From the NCBI GenBank assembly GCA_030743005.1, contig JASLTG010000010.1:16967-80966 (forward strand): a stretch of DNA of 64,000 nucleotides, written 5' to 3'. The translations under genes were made by a program, and so were the position numbers. Positions 9,259 to 16,450 of the stretch are shown here, one piece after another; positions within the stretch are counted from its first letter, which is position 1, and every line of letters starts with the position of its first letter. A model generated the notes under the pieces. That model ran no database searches and was not told the origin of the DNA. It worked only from the letters and a program-made list of their open reading frames with translations. The DNA comes from Acidimicrobiales bacterium. GTDB taxonomy: Bacteria > Actinomycetota > Acidimicrobiia > Acidimicrobiales > Poriferisodalaceae.

Positions 9259-9465
9259 ATGGCAAAGAAGAAGGCAGTGGCAAAGAAGAAGGCAGTGGCT
9301 AAGAAGGCAGTGGCTAAGAAGGCTCCTGCTAAGAAGAAGGCAGTGGCTAAGAAGGCTCCTGCTAAGAAGAAGGCAGTGGCTAAGAAGGCTCCTGCTAAGA
9401 AGAAGGCTCCTGCCAAGAAGAAGATAGTGGCTAAGAAGGCTCCTGCTAAGAAGAAAATTTCTGCC
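9259..9465 (+). repeat. In-frame tandem repeats encoding Ala-Lys-Lys tail
   Basis: Near-perfect tandem copies of a roughly 33-base unit (two half-units coding Lys-Lys-Ala-Val-Ala and Lys-Lys-Ala-Pro-Ala) occupy the 5' third of the DksA-like gene. Repeat-number change by slippage would alter tail length without breaking the frame. Confidence 0.9.
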
Positions 9466-9846
9466 AAGGCGCGTTTCAATGCAGCATGGTTGAAGAAGCA
9501 ACGAGAAGCTCTGTTGACGGAAAGAGCTAGCTACACCCGCCATGCCGAATTCCTCGAGGCCGAAGCTGATCAGTTGGCCAGAGATCGCGAACCGGGCGAC
9601 GTTCAGTTTGACGAAGAATCAGGAGAAGGGGATTCAATCGCTGTTGAACGTGATCGAGATCTGCAGCTCTCCGCACAAGCTCGAGCTGCGATTCAAGAAA
9701 TCGACGATGCGCTTGAAAGAATCAAGAAAGATACATACGGAACAAGTGTGGTTTCGGGGCTGCCGATACCGAAGGAACGGTTAGAAGCGATCCCACACGC
9801 TGACAAGCGCGTTGAGGAGAAAGCCACCGGCATGTCGTGGCGTTGA
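9259..9846 (+). CDS. DksA/TraR-family protein with Lys/Ala-repeat N-terminus and no zinc cysteines
   Basis: DksA/TraR proteins bind the RNA polymerase secondary channel and modulate initiation. Residues 1-68 are Ala-Lys-Lys-rich repeats (units such as Lys-Ala-Pro-Ala-Lys-Lys) like histone H1 or the mycobacterial HU tail, so nucleic acid binding is likely. Residues about 70-165 form the helical coiled-coil region. The C-terminus keeps the zinc-finger frame (Tyr-Gly-x-x, Gly-Leu-Pro-Ile-Pro-x-Glu-Arg-Leu-Glu-Ala-Ile-Pro), but the four zinc cysteines are Ser, Ser, Arg and Glu. Divergent from ileS and directly followed by lspA. The start is fixed by AGGTGAG before the ATG. Function is inferred only from family resemblance. 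Confidence 0.85.
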   Translation: MAKKKAVAKKKAVAKKAVAKKAPAKKKAVAKKAPAKKKAVAKKAPAKKKAPAKKKIVAKKAPAKKKISAKARFNAAWLKKQREALLTERASYTRHAEFLEAEADQLARDREPGDVQFDEESGEGDSIAVERDRDLQLSAQARAAIQEIDDALERIKKDTYGTSVVSGLPIPKERLEAIPHADKRVEEKATGMSWR

Positions 9847-9850
9847 CCTT

Positions 9851-10339
9851 GTGGCTACGTCTCAAAAAGCACCGACGTCGTTTTGGGTAGCTCTGAGCGC
9901 GGTTTTCGTTATTGCTGCAGACCAGTGGAGCAAATACTGGGCGGTCGGCGCGTTAAGTGACCGCTCGGTTGATGTTTTTGGGACCCTTCGGTTTCATCTG
10001 ACAGCGAACACTGGATTCGCTTTCAGCACTGGCCAAGGTCTGGGACCCATCTTGGGTTTTGTTGCCTTAGTGATTGTGGTCGTTCTTTGGCGAATGAGAA
10101 GCAGGTTTTCTAGCCTTGTTGGCACTTTGGCACTCGGTTTCGTGCTCGGAGGTGCGTGCGGGAATCTCATCGATCGCGCGCTCCGAACTCCGGGTTGGGG
10201 CCGGGGGGCAGTGGTTGACTTCATTGATCTTCAGTTCTGGCCTGTCTTTAATGTCGCAGATATGGCAATCGTTGTTGGCGTGTTGCTCTTATCCGCAACT
10301 ATGTGGATTGAACAGCGGAGAGGAATGAACGGTGCGTGA
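9851..10339 (+). CDS. lspA: Lipoprotein signal peptidase LspA
   Basis: Inner-membrane aspartyl protease that removes the signal peptide of prolipoproteins after lipidation of the lipobox cysteine. The 162-residue product has four membrane helices. Both catalytic aspartates are visible, in Gly-Asn-Leu-Ile-Asp-Arg and in Phe-Asn-Val-Ala-Asp, together with the Asn-Thr-Gly-Phe-Ala-Phe-Ser motif. The GTG at 9851, four bases after the preceding stop, is chosen because starting further upstream would add a non-hydrophobic extension lying within the preceding gene. A likely client, a cytochrome lipoprotein, is encoded at 39129-39491. Confidence 0.94.
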   Translation: MATSQKAPTSFWVALSAVFVIAADQWSKYWAVGALSDRSVDVFGTLRFHLTANTGFAFSTGQGLGPILGFVALVIVVVLWRMRSRFSSLVGTLALGFVLGGACGNLIDRALRTPGWGRGAVVDFIDLQFWPVFNVADMAIVVGVLLLSATMWIEQRRGMNGA

Positions 10340-11267
10340 ACAAATCCCGAACGCACTAGACGGTGAACGCGTGGATCGTGTTGCAGCGTTGATGACTGGC
10401 TTTAGTCGTAGCGCCATAGCCAGACTCATTTCTGATGGGAAGGTAATTCGAAACGAAGAAAGAGTTGTTAACGGGTCTGACCGAGTAGCTCAAGGAGACC
10501 ATGTAGAAGTCGAAATGCCTATGAAGGAAGAGGCATCAAAGGCACTTGTTCCGGACGAAAGCGTTGAATTCGAGGTTGTGCACGAAGATGAAGCAGTGAT
10601 CGTGGTCAACAAGCCTATTGGTTTAGTAGTACACCCAGGAGCCGGACGGAACGACTCCACCTTGGCTCACGGATTGTTAGCGAGGTATCCAGAAATCGCT
10701 GAAGTGGGAGCAGTCGAGCGACCTGGCATAGTTCACCGTTTGGACCGCGACACAAGTGGACTGTTGATTTGCGCAAGAACGAATGAGGCATTGACGTACC
10801 TGAGTGAGGCCCTATCGGCTCGGCAGATGCACCGAAGTTATTTGACGATAGTTGCTGGTTGCCCTGAAGCTCCGACGGGCACTATCGACGCACCCATTGG
10901 CCGTAGTCGCCGATCCCGAACAAGAATGACTGTGACGGAAGATGGTCGCGAAGCTCGAACTCATTATGAAGTCCTGGAGACCTGGCGGTACCCCGATCCG
11001 GCATCTTTGCTGAGGTGCACATTAGATACCGGGCGAACCCACCAGATTCGAGTTCATTTGAGAGCTATCAACTCTCCGGTCCTCGGAGACTCAATCTATG
11101 GAAAGAAAGACCCTTTTGGAGTTGGGAGACCGCTACTTCACGCTGCCGAAATTTCTTTCCTTCACCCTGTCAGCGCTGAGGAAATGTGGTTCACCTCTGA
11201 GCCGCCAGCTGATTTCAGACGCGCATTGGACGCTTTCAGAGCGCAGAACCCCGAGACTGCTCCCTGA
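10332..11267 (+). CDS. rluD: RluD-type 23S rRNA pseudouridine synthase
   Basis: Converts specific uridines in 23S rRNA to pseudouridine. An N-terminal S4 RNA-binding domain (about residues 8-65) is followed by the RluA-type catalytic domain with His-Arg-Leu-Asp-Arg-Asp-Thr-Ser-Gly at residues 135-143; Asp138 is the catalytic residue. The C-terminal Thr-Gly-Arg-Thr-His-Gln-Ile-Arg-Val-His motif is also present. The GTG start overlaps the lspA stop; lspA-rluD is a widely conserved pair. Which uridines are modified cannot be read from sequence. Confidence 0.94.
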   Translation: MREQIPNALDGERVDRVAALMTGFSRSAIARLISDGKVIRNEERVVNGSDRVAQGDHVEVEMPMKEEASKALVPDESVEFEVVHEDEAVIVVNKPIGLVVHPGAGRNDSTLAHGLLARYPEIAEVGAVERPGIVHRLDRDTSGLLICARTNEALTYLSEALSARQMHRSYLTIVAGCPEAPTGTIDAPIGRSRRSRTRMTVTEDGREARTHYEVLETWRYPDPASLLRCTLDTGRTHQIRVHLRAINSPVLGDSIYGKKDPFGVGRPLLHAAEISFLHPVSAEEMWFTSEPPADFRRALDAFRAQNPETAP

Positions 11268-11352
11268 AGCTCATTTCGAGGAAGACAGCTTTGGAGCTAA
11301 CGTTTTTTCTTTTATCTAGCTGCCTTTGAGTTTGATTAGCCTTCTACACATC

Positions 11353-11358
11353 TAGGGT
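11353..11358 (+). promoter_or_regulatory. -10 element of leaderless phosphodiesterase gene
   Basis: TAGGGT ends six bases before the GTG at 11365, with no ribosome site between. It supports that GTG as the true start. Confidence 0.6.
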
Positions 11359-11364
11359 GCGACT

Positions 11365-12459
11365 GTGACTGATATCGAAGGGATGATCATTCCGTCTGAT
11401 GGAGAGATGTCTGTCTCCTCCATCGTCCCTGCGATTGTTATGAGAAAATCAACGTCTTTGGTGTCTGAAGCAGTGTTGGCGTCTGAATCAATCGTTCTAT
11501 TCGTGGTTGATGGCTTGGGTTGGCATCAAATAGATAGACACCGTGGGGAGCTTCCTTGCCTTGGTGAAGCTTTGGGCACCCCTATAACTACTGTCGCGCC
11601 AAGCACGACAGCCACGGCGTTGACATCCATTTGTACCGGAGTGCTGCCAGGAGAACATGGCGTGGTCGGGTACAAGGTCGATACTCCTCACGGGCTTTTG
11701 AACTGCTTGCGTTGGACTGCTGGATCAAAGTTAATGATGAAGGATCTTCCTCCAATTGATTTTCAACCAGTAGAGCCATTTTTGGGTGCGCGACCTCCGG
11801 TGGTTACTCGAGCCGAGTTTCAGATGAGTGGTTTCACTCAAGCGCACCTGCGAAATGGAGAATTTTGTGGCTGGTGGTCACCAGCGACTTTGGTCACAGA
11901 GATTGCAGATCAGGTCAGGTCTGGATCTCCCTTTGTTTACGCCTACTACGACGGGTTAGACAAGGTTGCTCACGTCCATGGCATGCAACGACATTATTTG
12001 GACGAACTGAAGTTCGTAGATGCACTTGTAGAACGAATAATTGAGGAACTCCCAGAAGGCGCGACCCTGCTCGTCACGGCGGACCATGGGATGGTCGAAG
12101 TCGGAGATCAAGTCTTCGATCTTGATGAGGAACTAATCCAGAGGACATCAGGCACCTCGGGTGAAGCCCGGTTCCTATGGCTTCATGCCAAGGACGGGAT
12201 CGTTGAGGGGTTACTCGAAGCTGCTCAGGTTCATTCTGATGTGGCTTGGGTCGTAGCGATAGAACAGATCCTTGATGAGTGTTGGTTTGGCCCTCATGTC
12301 ACCCCCGAAGCACGGCTGAGAATGGGGGAGGTGGCGATTGTCGCTCGCGACCCGATAGCGCTGATGGATCCGCGGCAGCCAGACGCTCCACAGTTGGTGG
12401 CGCGCCATGGGTCTATGACTCCAGAAGAGATGCTGGTGCCCTTTATTAGCTTCTCCTAG
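11365..12459 (+). CDS. Alkaline-phosphatase-superfamily phosphodiesterase (type I NPP-like)
   Basis: Metal-dependent phosphodiesterase or nucleotide pyrophosphatase fold. The 364-residue product has the first metal-binding Asp in Leu-Phe-Val-Val-Asp-Gly-Leu-Gly, the nucleophile region Pro-Ser-Thr-Thr-Ala-Thr-Ala-Leu-Thr-Ser followed by Gly-Glu-His-Gly-Val-Val-Gly-Tyr, Asp in Tyr-Tyr-Asp-Gly-Leu-Asp, and Thr-Ala-Asp-His-Gly-Met. All of these are typical of the superfamily. No signal peptide is visible, so it is probably cytoplasmic. Substrate unknown. Stand-alone gene between rluD and bpa. Confidence 0.85.
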   Translation: MTDIEGMIIPSDGEMSVSSIVPAIVMRKSTSLVSEAVLASESIVLFVVDGLGWHQIDRHRGELPCLGEALGTPITTVAPSTTATALTSICTGVLPGEHGVVGYKVDTPHGLLNCLRWTAGSKLMMKDLPPIDFQPVEPFLGARPPVVTRAEFQMSGFTQAHLRNGEFCGWWSPATLVTEIADQVRSGSPFVYAYYDGLDKVAHVHGMQRHYLDELKFVDALVERIIEELPEGATLLVTADHGMVEVGDQVFDLDEELIQRTSGTSGEARFLWLHAKDGIVEGLLEAAQVHSDVAWVVAIEQILDECWFGPHVTPEARLRMGEVAIVARDPIALMDPRQPDAPQLVARHGSMTPEEMLVPFISFS

Positions 12460-12488
12460 TTTTTGGGTCGTTCACCCGCCTTCGCCGG

Positions 12489-12494
12489 TAGAAT
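12489..12494 (+). promoter_or_regulatory. -10 element of leaderless bpa
   Basis: TAGAAT ends six bases before the ATG at 12501. This favours that ATG over the in-frame TTG at 12495, which would overlap the promoter spacer. Confidence 0.6.
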
Positions 12495-12500
12495 TTGGAC

Positions 12501-13031
12501 ATGGTTGAGCAGCAATCAGACTCTGCTGGCGCACCTCCAGAGTCAGTTCAGGAAGATGTTGAACTGATCGAGCCCAATGACGCCGTTGAAGCAGAAGAAG
12601 AGCTGCCTGCAATTTCAGAGCCCGCCAAAGTGATGCGTATCGGCTCGATGATCAGAACCTTGTTGGAAGAAGTCCGAGGGGCTGAACTCGATGAGGCGAG
12701 CCGCGACCGCATGAGAGAAATCTACGAACAATCCGTCGCTGAATTATCAGAGACGCTCGCTCCCGAGCTACGAGAAGAATTAGAGCGACTGGCATTGCCA
12801 TTTAGCTCTGATTCTCCGTCCGAGGCAGAGCTCCGGGTCGCACAAGCGCAACTAGTTGGCTGGCTTGAAGGTTTGTTCCACGGTATTCAGGCGGCCGTAG
12901 CGGCTCAGCAGATGATGGCTCAACGTCAACTGATGGAAATGCGTCAGGGAGCGCTCCCTCCGGGAGTCGGGATGCCTCAGGGTGTCGAGAGCGTTCAATC
13001 AGATACTCACCCTGGAGGCGTTTATCTATGA
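12501..13031 (+). CDS. bpa: Bacterial proteasome activator Bpa (PafE, DUF2587)
   Basis: ATP-independent ring-shaped activator that opens the 20S proteasome gate in actinobacteria. The 176-residue product has an acidic N-terminus (about residues 1-40). The conserved helical core starts at Ala-Lys-Val-Met-Arg-Ile-Gly-Ser-Met-Ile-Arg and includes Trp-Leu-Glu-Gly-Leu-Phe-His-Gly-Ile-Gln-Ala. A Gln/Met-rich helix and a flexible tail end in Gly-Val-Tyr-Leu. In the characterised mycobacterial protein the equivalent tail, Gly-Gln-Tyr-Leu, inserts into the proteasome alpha ring. The intact tail implies a 20S proteasome elsewhere in this genome. Confidence 0.92.
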   Translation: MVEQQSDSAGAPPESVQEDVELIEPNDAVEAEEELPAISEPAKVMRIGSMIRTLLEEVRGAELDEASRDRMREIYEQSVAELSETLAPELREELERLALPFSSDSPSEAELRVAQAQLVGWLEGLFHGIQAAVAAQQMMAQRQLMEMRQGALPPGVGMPQGVESVQSDTHPGGVYL

Positions 13032-13110
13032 TTTCGGGTCTCATTTTGCTCAATTGTCGTTTATCGGCTGGACTGTTAGGTCGACGCGCACTGATGGAGG
13101 AACCTTCCTG

Positions 13111-13776
13111 ATGGCCCTGACGGTCGAAACTAAAGACTGCACCGCCCTAAGCGATGCTGAGATTGAAGAAATGGCTGACCTCATTGAGGATGAGCCAGTC
13201 GTCTTTGATGTGGGGGAGTTATCCAAACAAAGAGATGCCTGGGTCCTGGTCACTCAGGTTCGAGATGGCAACAAGCTATCAGCGTATGGTTTTTGCACTC
13301 TTGAACGTGTAGGTGGCGACCCCACGGTATTGATTGGTCTTGCCGCAGTAAAAAGGACGAGTCGTAGGGAGAGCGCACTTAAGGTAATGATTACCGATCA
13401 AATGCGGCGAGCGGTGCTGGCATTTCCTGACGAAGATGTCCTTGTTGCAGCGCAGATGGCTGATCCTGCAGCCTTTGACGCGTTTAAGCCGCTTAGTCGT
13501 GTCGTTCCTCGTCCAGGGTATGAAGCGAACGGCGAGGATCGGGCTTGGGGGCGTCGACTAGCTAAGCGTTTCGAAGTAAGAGGAGAATATAAGGCCAAGG
13601 AGTTCCGCGTTTATGGAGAAGGTCTACCTTCCTTGGTTCTAAGCCATAACTCATCGAAACCAGAAAGCATTAAGCCTGAGGTGGCAGCGCTGTTCGAAGG
13701 CCATAACGTCCTCAACGGCGACGCTTTGGTGACTTTTGGGTGGGCGACCCGCGAGAAGCTCGCCAAGTTGCTCTAA
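13111..13776 (+). CDS. Conserved hypothetical protein, possibly acetyltransferase-like fold
   Basis: I do not recognise this 221-residue protein. It is soluble and mixed alpha/beta. The middle (Ala-Tyr-Gly-Phe-Cys-Thr-Leu-Glu-Arg, then Gly-Leu-Ala-Ala-Val-Lys-Arg-Thr and a helix with Arg-Arg-Ala-Val-Leu-Ala-Phe) is reminiscent of a GNAT strand-helix pattern, but no clear acetyl-CoA loop is visible. The start at 13111 is set by GGAGGAAC upstream and excludes a poorly coding extension that overlaps bpa. The nitroreductase frame begins 16 bases after its stop, so the two may be co-transcribed. Confidence 0.75.
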   Translation: MALTVETKDCTALSDAEIEEMADLIEDEPVVFDVGELSKQRDAWVLVTQVRDGNKLSAYGFCTLERVGGDPTVLIGLAAVKRTSRRESALKVMITDQMRRAVLAFPDEDVLVAAQMADPAAFDAFKPLSRVVPRPGYEANGEDRAWGRRLAKRFEVRGEYKAKEFRVYGEGLPSLVLSHNSSKPESIKPEVAALFEGHNVLNGDALVTFGWATREKLAKLL

Positions 13777-13792
13777 TCCTTCGGCGAAGCTC

Positions 13793-14407
13793 GTGGAATT
13801 TTCGGATCTAATCCACAAGCGGAAAATGACCAGGTCTTTTCTGGCAGAGCCGGTCCCCAGACACACCCTGGATAAGGTTCTTGATTCAGCACGCCGTGTA
13901 CCGTCGGCGGGAAACACCCAAGGCTTTGACTTCGTTGTTCTTGAAGGACCCGAAACGTCACTTTATTGGGACGTCACTCTGCCATTAGGGAGAAGAGAAA
14001 AGTTTCGTTGGCAAGGTCTTTTACGTGCACCGGTTCTAGTGACTGTCTGGGCTGATGCCGATGCCTATGTGCGACGTTACAGCCAACCTGACAAGACCGG
14101 AAGTGGCCTTGGTGATGGTGTTGAGGCATGGGCAACGCCCTATTGGGTGGTCGATAGCAGTTTTGCAGCAATGGCAATGCAGCTCGCTGCGATCAATGAA
14201 GGATTAGGAGTCCTGTTCTTCGGAATGTTCAACTTTGCGCCAAAGGTTGCGGAGGTGTTAGGAGTGCCAACTAGTCGGGTGCCCATCGGAACAATCGCTC
14301 TTGGATGGCCCGATGAATCTGACCAGGAATTAGGTCGATCAACTTCAATTGATCGACGTCCCCTAGAAGGAAATATAGCTAGTGTCGTACACCGCGGACA
14401 CTGGTAG
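13793..14407 (+). CDS. Nitroreductase family FMN-dependent oxidoreductase
   Basis: FMN-binding, NAD(P)H-dependent oxidoreductase of the nitroreductase fold. The 204-residue product begins with the family pattern of an initial helix and Lys-Arg-Lys-Met-Thr-Arg-Ser-Phe, then Ser-Ala-Arg-Arg-Val-Pro-Ser-Ala-Gly-Asn-Thr-Gln (FMN phosphate contact). Near the C-terminus are Gly-Leu-Gly-Val-Leu-Phe-Phe-Gly and Ile-Ala-Leu-Gly-Trp-Pro. Members in actinobacteria are often paired with F420 or redox enzymes, but the substrate here is unknown. GTG at 13793 is chosen as the first start lying outside the preceding gene. Confidence 0.85.
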   Translation: MEFSDLIHKRKMTRSFLAEPVPRHTLDKVLDSARRVPSAGNTQGFDFVVLEGPETSLYWDVTLPLGRREKFRWQGLLRAPVLVTVWADADAYVRRYSQPDKTGSGLGDGVEAWATPYWVVDSSFAAMAMQLAAINEGLGVLFFGMFNFAPKVAEVLGVPTSRVPIGTIALGWPDESDQELGRSTSIDRRPLEGNIASVVHRGHW

Positions 14408-14431
14408 TCGAGTCGCCGGCCAGGAGCAACT

Positions 14432-15475
14432 ATGAATAGTTCTCGAAAAGTGGTCGAATCTGGTTATGAAGCCATCAGCCAATTGTTTCATCGCTACTTG
14501 ACGGGGCTGATACTGGCCCTGGTGGTTGAAACCGGCCCTGATAGAACCGCAGATGTAGTACAGGGACTGTTTCGGCGTCAACAAGAAGAACGGTTCTTGC
14601 CTGGGTTAGCGAAATTAGGTCTGCTAGATGAACCAGATGCTGTCGCTTGCGCCAAATATCACTATCTCTCCAACCACTTAGGTGGGGTATCAGTCGTCTT
14701 TGTCGCGGAAACAGAGAAGAAGGCTTGGGTCCGATATCTGCCGCCAAGGTGGATTTTTGACGGAACTGCTATCGCTGCCATTCCTACTCAGGTATCGAGG
14801 GCGATGTTGTCGGGGTGGCACGCAAACAACGGAGTCTTGTTGGGGAATCCGAACTTGGGGTTCGTGTGTACGAGTCAGACCGTTGACGGGATGCCAGGTC
14901 TTGAGGGCTACTACATAGAAGAAGATCAGCCTCTCGTGCCGAGTGACCGTTTGAGGTTCCGTTATGGCGAAAGCTGTCCTCCCATTAGTGAGCAAGATTT
15001 GCCAGTTCTAGACAACAAAGAATGGCCAGCCGAACGGCTCACCAAGGTGGCTCGGAACTACAGCATGGATTACATCCGCAATATCATTCCGGTGATAGCC
15101 CAGGAACTGGGTCCTTTGGTGGCTCAAGGAATCCTCTACCGCACTGGGCGCAAGATAGGCATGCAGTACTCGGTAGAAATTCGACGGATATTAGGCCTAG
15201 AAGAACCAATCGACATTCTTGAGGCTCTCCTAGTTGCCCAGGGAGACAACGTCGAGCGAGTCGGACCTGACTTATCTCAAACCACCTGGAGTTTGATGAG
15301 TGGGCTGGAAGCGGAGAACACGCCTGAGTGGATGGATGGCCTCATGGGGTTATGGGAGGGGGTGCTACTGGTTGTTCAACCAAATTTACGGTTGGGTCTC
15401 TTAGAACGACTTGACGTTGGAGAGAGCAGGTTTATGTGGAGGATCTCTGAAGTAGCGCGTCCGAACCAGTTTTAG
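14432..15475 (+). CDS. Hypothetical 347-residue protein
   Basis: Not recognised. Soluble, without a signal peptide or membrane helix. The N-terminal 70 residues are helical. A central part (about residues 75-180) has several Trp, Pro and Gly residues (for example Trp-Val-Arg-Tyr-Leu-Pro-Pro-Arg-Trp). The C-terminal half is again helical with Asp-Tyr-Ile-Arg-Asn-Ile-Ile-Pro. A distant link to small-ligand hydrolase or output domains is conceivable but I cannot support it. The AGGAG ribosome site before the ATG and normal coding character support a real gene. Its last four bases overlap tail-to-tail with the LLM oxidoreductase gene. Confidence 0.8.
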   Translation: MNSSRKVVESGYEAISQLFHRYLTGLILALVVETGPDRTADVVQGLFRRQQEERFLPGLAKLGLLDEPDAVACAKYHYLSNHLGGVSVVFVAETEKKAWVRYLPPRWIFDGTAIAAIPTQVSRAMLSGWHANNGVLLGNPNLGFVCTSQTVDGMPGLEGYYIEEDQPLVPSDRLRFRYGESCPPISEQDLPVLDNKEWPAERLTKVARNYSMDYIRNIIPVIAQELGPLVAQGILYRTGRKIGMQYSVEIRRILGLEEPIDILEALLVAQGDNVERVGPDLSQTTWSLMSGLEAENTPEWMDGLMGLWEGVLLVVQPNLRLGLLERLDVGESRFMWRISEVARPNQF

Positions 15476-16353
15476 GAATGAAACGCTTCCACTGTCGTGG
15501 TCAGTTCATCGAGGTAGCGCAACGTTTCGTCAGCCGACGGCAAATCAAAGTTCACCGGAGTGAAAATAAATTGAGTGACACCCGCCTCCGCATAGCTCTC
15601 GAGTCGTTCCTGGCGTGGCCGCCCCCACACATAGAGAGAAATCGGGATTGATTTTCCGTCTCTGCCCGCTTCATCTGCCAAGTTCCGGAAACGTTGTATG
15701 CCGGCAAAAACGTCTGGCTTTCCATCTACGTTCATTACCCCGACATCGATTGGGGCCCATTCGTCGGCGTACTCTGCGGCATGTTTAATTCCTAGGGGCC
15801 CAGCATTTCCAAGAGCTATAGGCACTGTCCCGTTAGTGGGCTTTGGATAAACCCAAGAGGCCGAATAGGCATCCCAGGTACCTGAGAACGATGCTTCTTC
15901 TTCGCTCCAAGCCAGACGTAATGCTTCGACCCTTTCGCGCATCGCGGAATAACGCTTTTTGAAAGGTAGGTCTGAGCGATGGTTCTCTAGTTCCTCTTCA
16001 TTCCAGCCGACTCCAATGCCCATCACGACTCGGCCCTGAGATAACACGTCTGCAGTAGCTACTGTGCAAGCTAGGTCGAGAAGGTCATGTTCTAGGAGTA
16101 GGCAAATCCCGGTGCCTAAGGTCAGGGTTGATGTTTCTGCAGCCGCTGAGGTAATTGATACCCAGGGATCCATCATGTGAAAGTAGCTGCCCGGCAATTG
16201 ACCACCATTTGGATATGGGCTGCGCCTCTCAACTGGTATATGGCTGTGTTCTGGGAACCAGACTGAGTCGAAACCGCGACTCTCCAACTCTCTTGCGATG
16301 TCGCCGGGGAGAATTCCACCGGCGTGATTTCCTGTGAGGTAGCCAAACTTCAT
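15472..16353 (-). CDS. LLM-class oxidoreductase, probably F420-dependent
   Basis: Luciferase-like TIM-barrel oxidoreductase of 293 residues. Family signatures are Ser-Val-Trp-Phe-Pro-Glu-His-Ser-His near residue 30, Asp-Pro-Trp-Val near residue 65, Leu-Gly-Thr-Gly-Ile and the flavin/F420 loop Gly-Arg-Val-Val-Met-Gly-Ile-Gly-Val-Gly-Trp-Asn-Glu-Glu-Glu. The Gly-Val-Gly-Trp-Asn-Glu-Glu-Glu pattern is typical of the F420-using subgroup of actinobacteria. The reaction is unknown. Single gene, divergent from menA. Confidence 0.88.
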   Translation of the reverse strand: MKFGYLTGNHAGGILPGDIARELESRGFDSVWFPEHSHIPVERRSPYPNGGQLPGSYFHMMDPWVSITSAAAETSTLTLGTGICLLLEHDLLDLACTVATADVLSQGRVVMGIGVGWNEEELENHRSDLPFKKRYSAMRERVEALRLAWSEEEASFSGTWDAYSASWVYPKPTNGTVPIALGNAGPLGIKHAAEYADEWAPIDVGVMNVDGKPDVFAGIQRFRNLADEAGRDGKSIPISLYVWGRPRQERLESYAEAGVTQFIFTPVNFDLPSADETLRYLDELTTTVEAFHS

Positions 16354-16359
16354 AAATGA

Positions 16360-16365
16360 ATCCTA
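16360..16365 (-). promoter_or_regulatory. -10 element of leaderless LLM oxidoreductase gene
   Basis: On the minus strand TAGGAT ends six bases before the ATG at 16353-16351, with no ribosome site in between. Confidence 0.55.
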
Positions 16366-16450
16366 CGACGATATGGGCATCGAAAGCTGAGTCTTCTATC
16401 GTTCGCCTAGTGGAATCTCACTCAGCTGAGGTGAATGGAGAGTTGACGAC

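Noticed and set aside
9165..9479. Minus-strand frame with repeated Phe-Leu-Ala-Gly-Ala-Phe, looking like a membrane protein
   Set aside because: Antisense of the Lys/Ala repeats in the DksA-like gene; repeat coding on the plus strand fully explains it.
16421..16430. Palindrome CTCAGCTGAG between the LLM gene and menA as an operator
   Set aside because: Ten-base palindromes arise by chance at this scale, the flanks do not extend the symmetry, and no regulator gene is adjacent.
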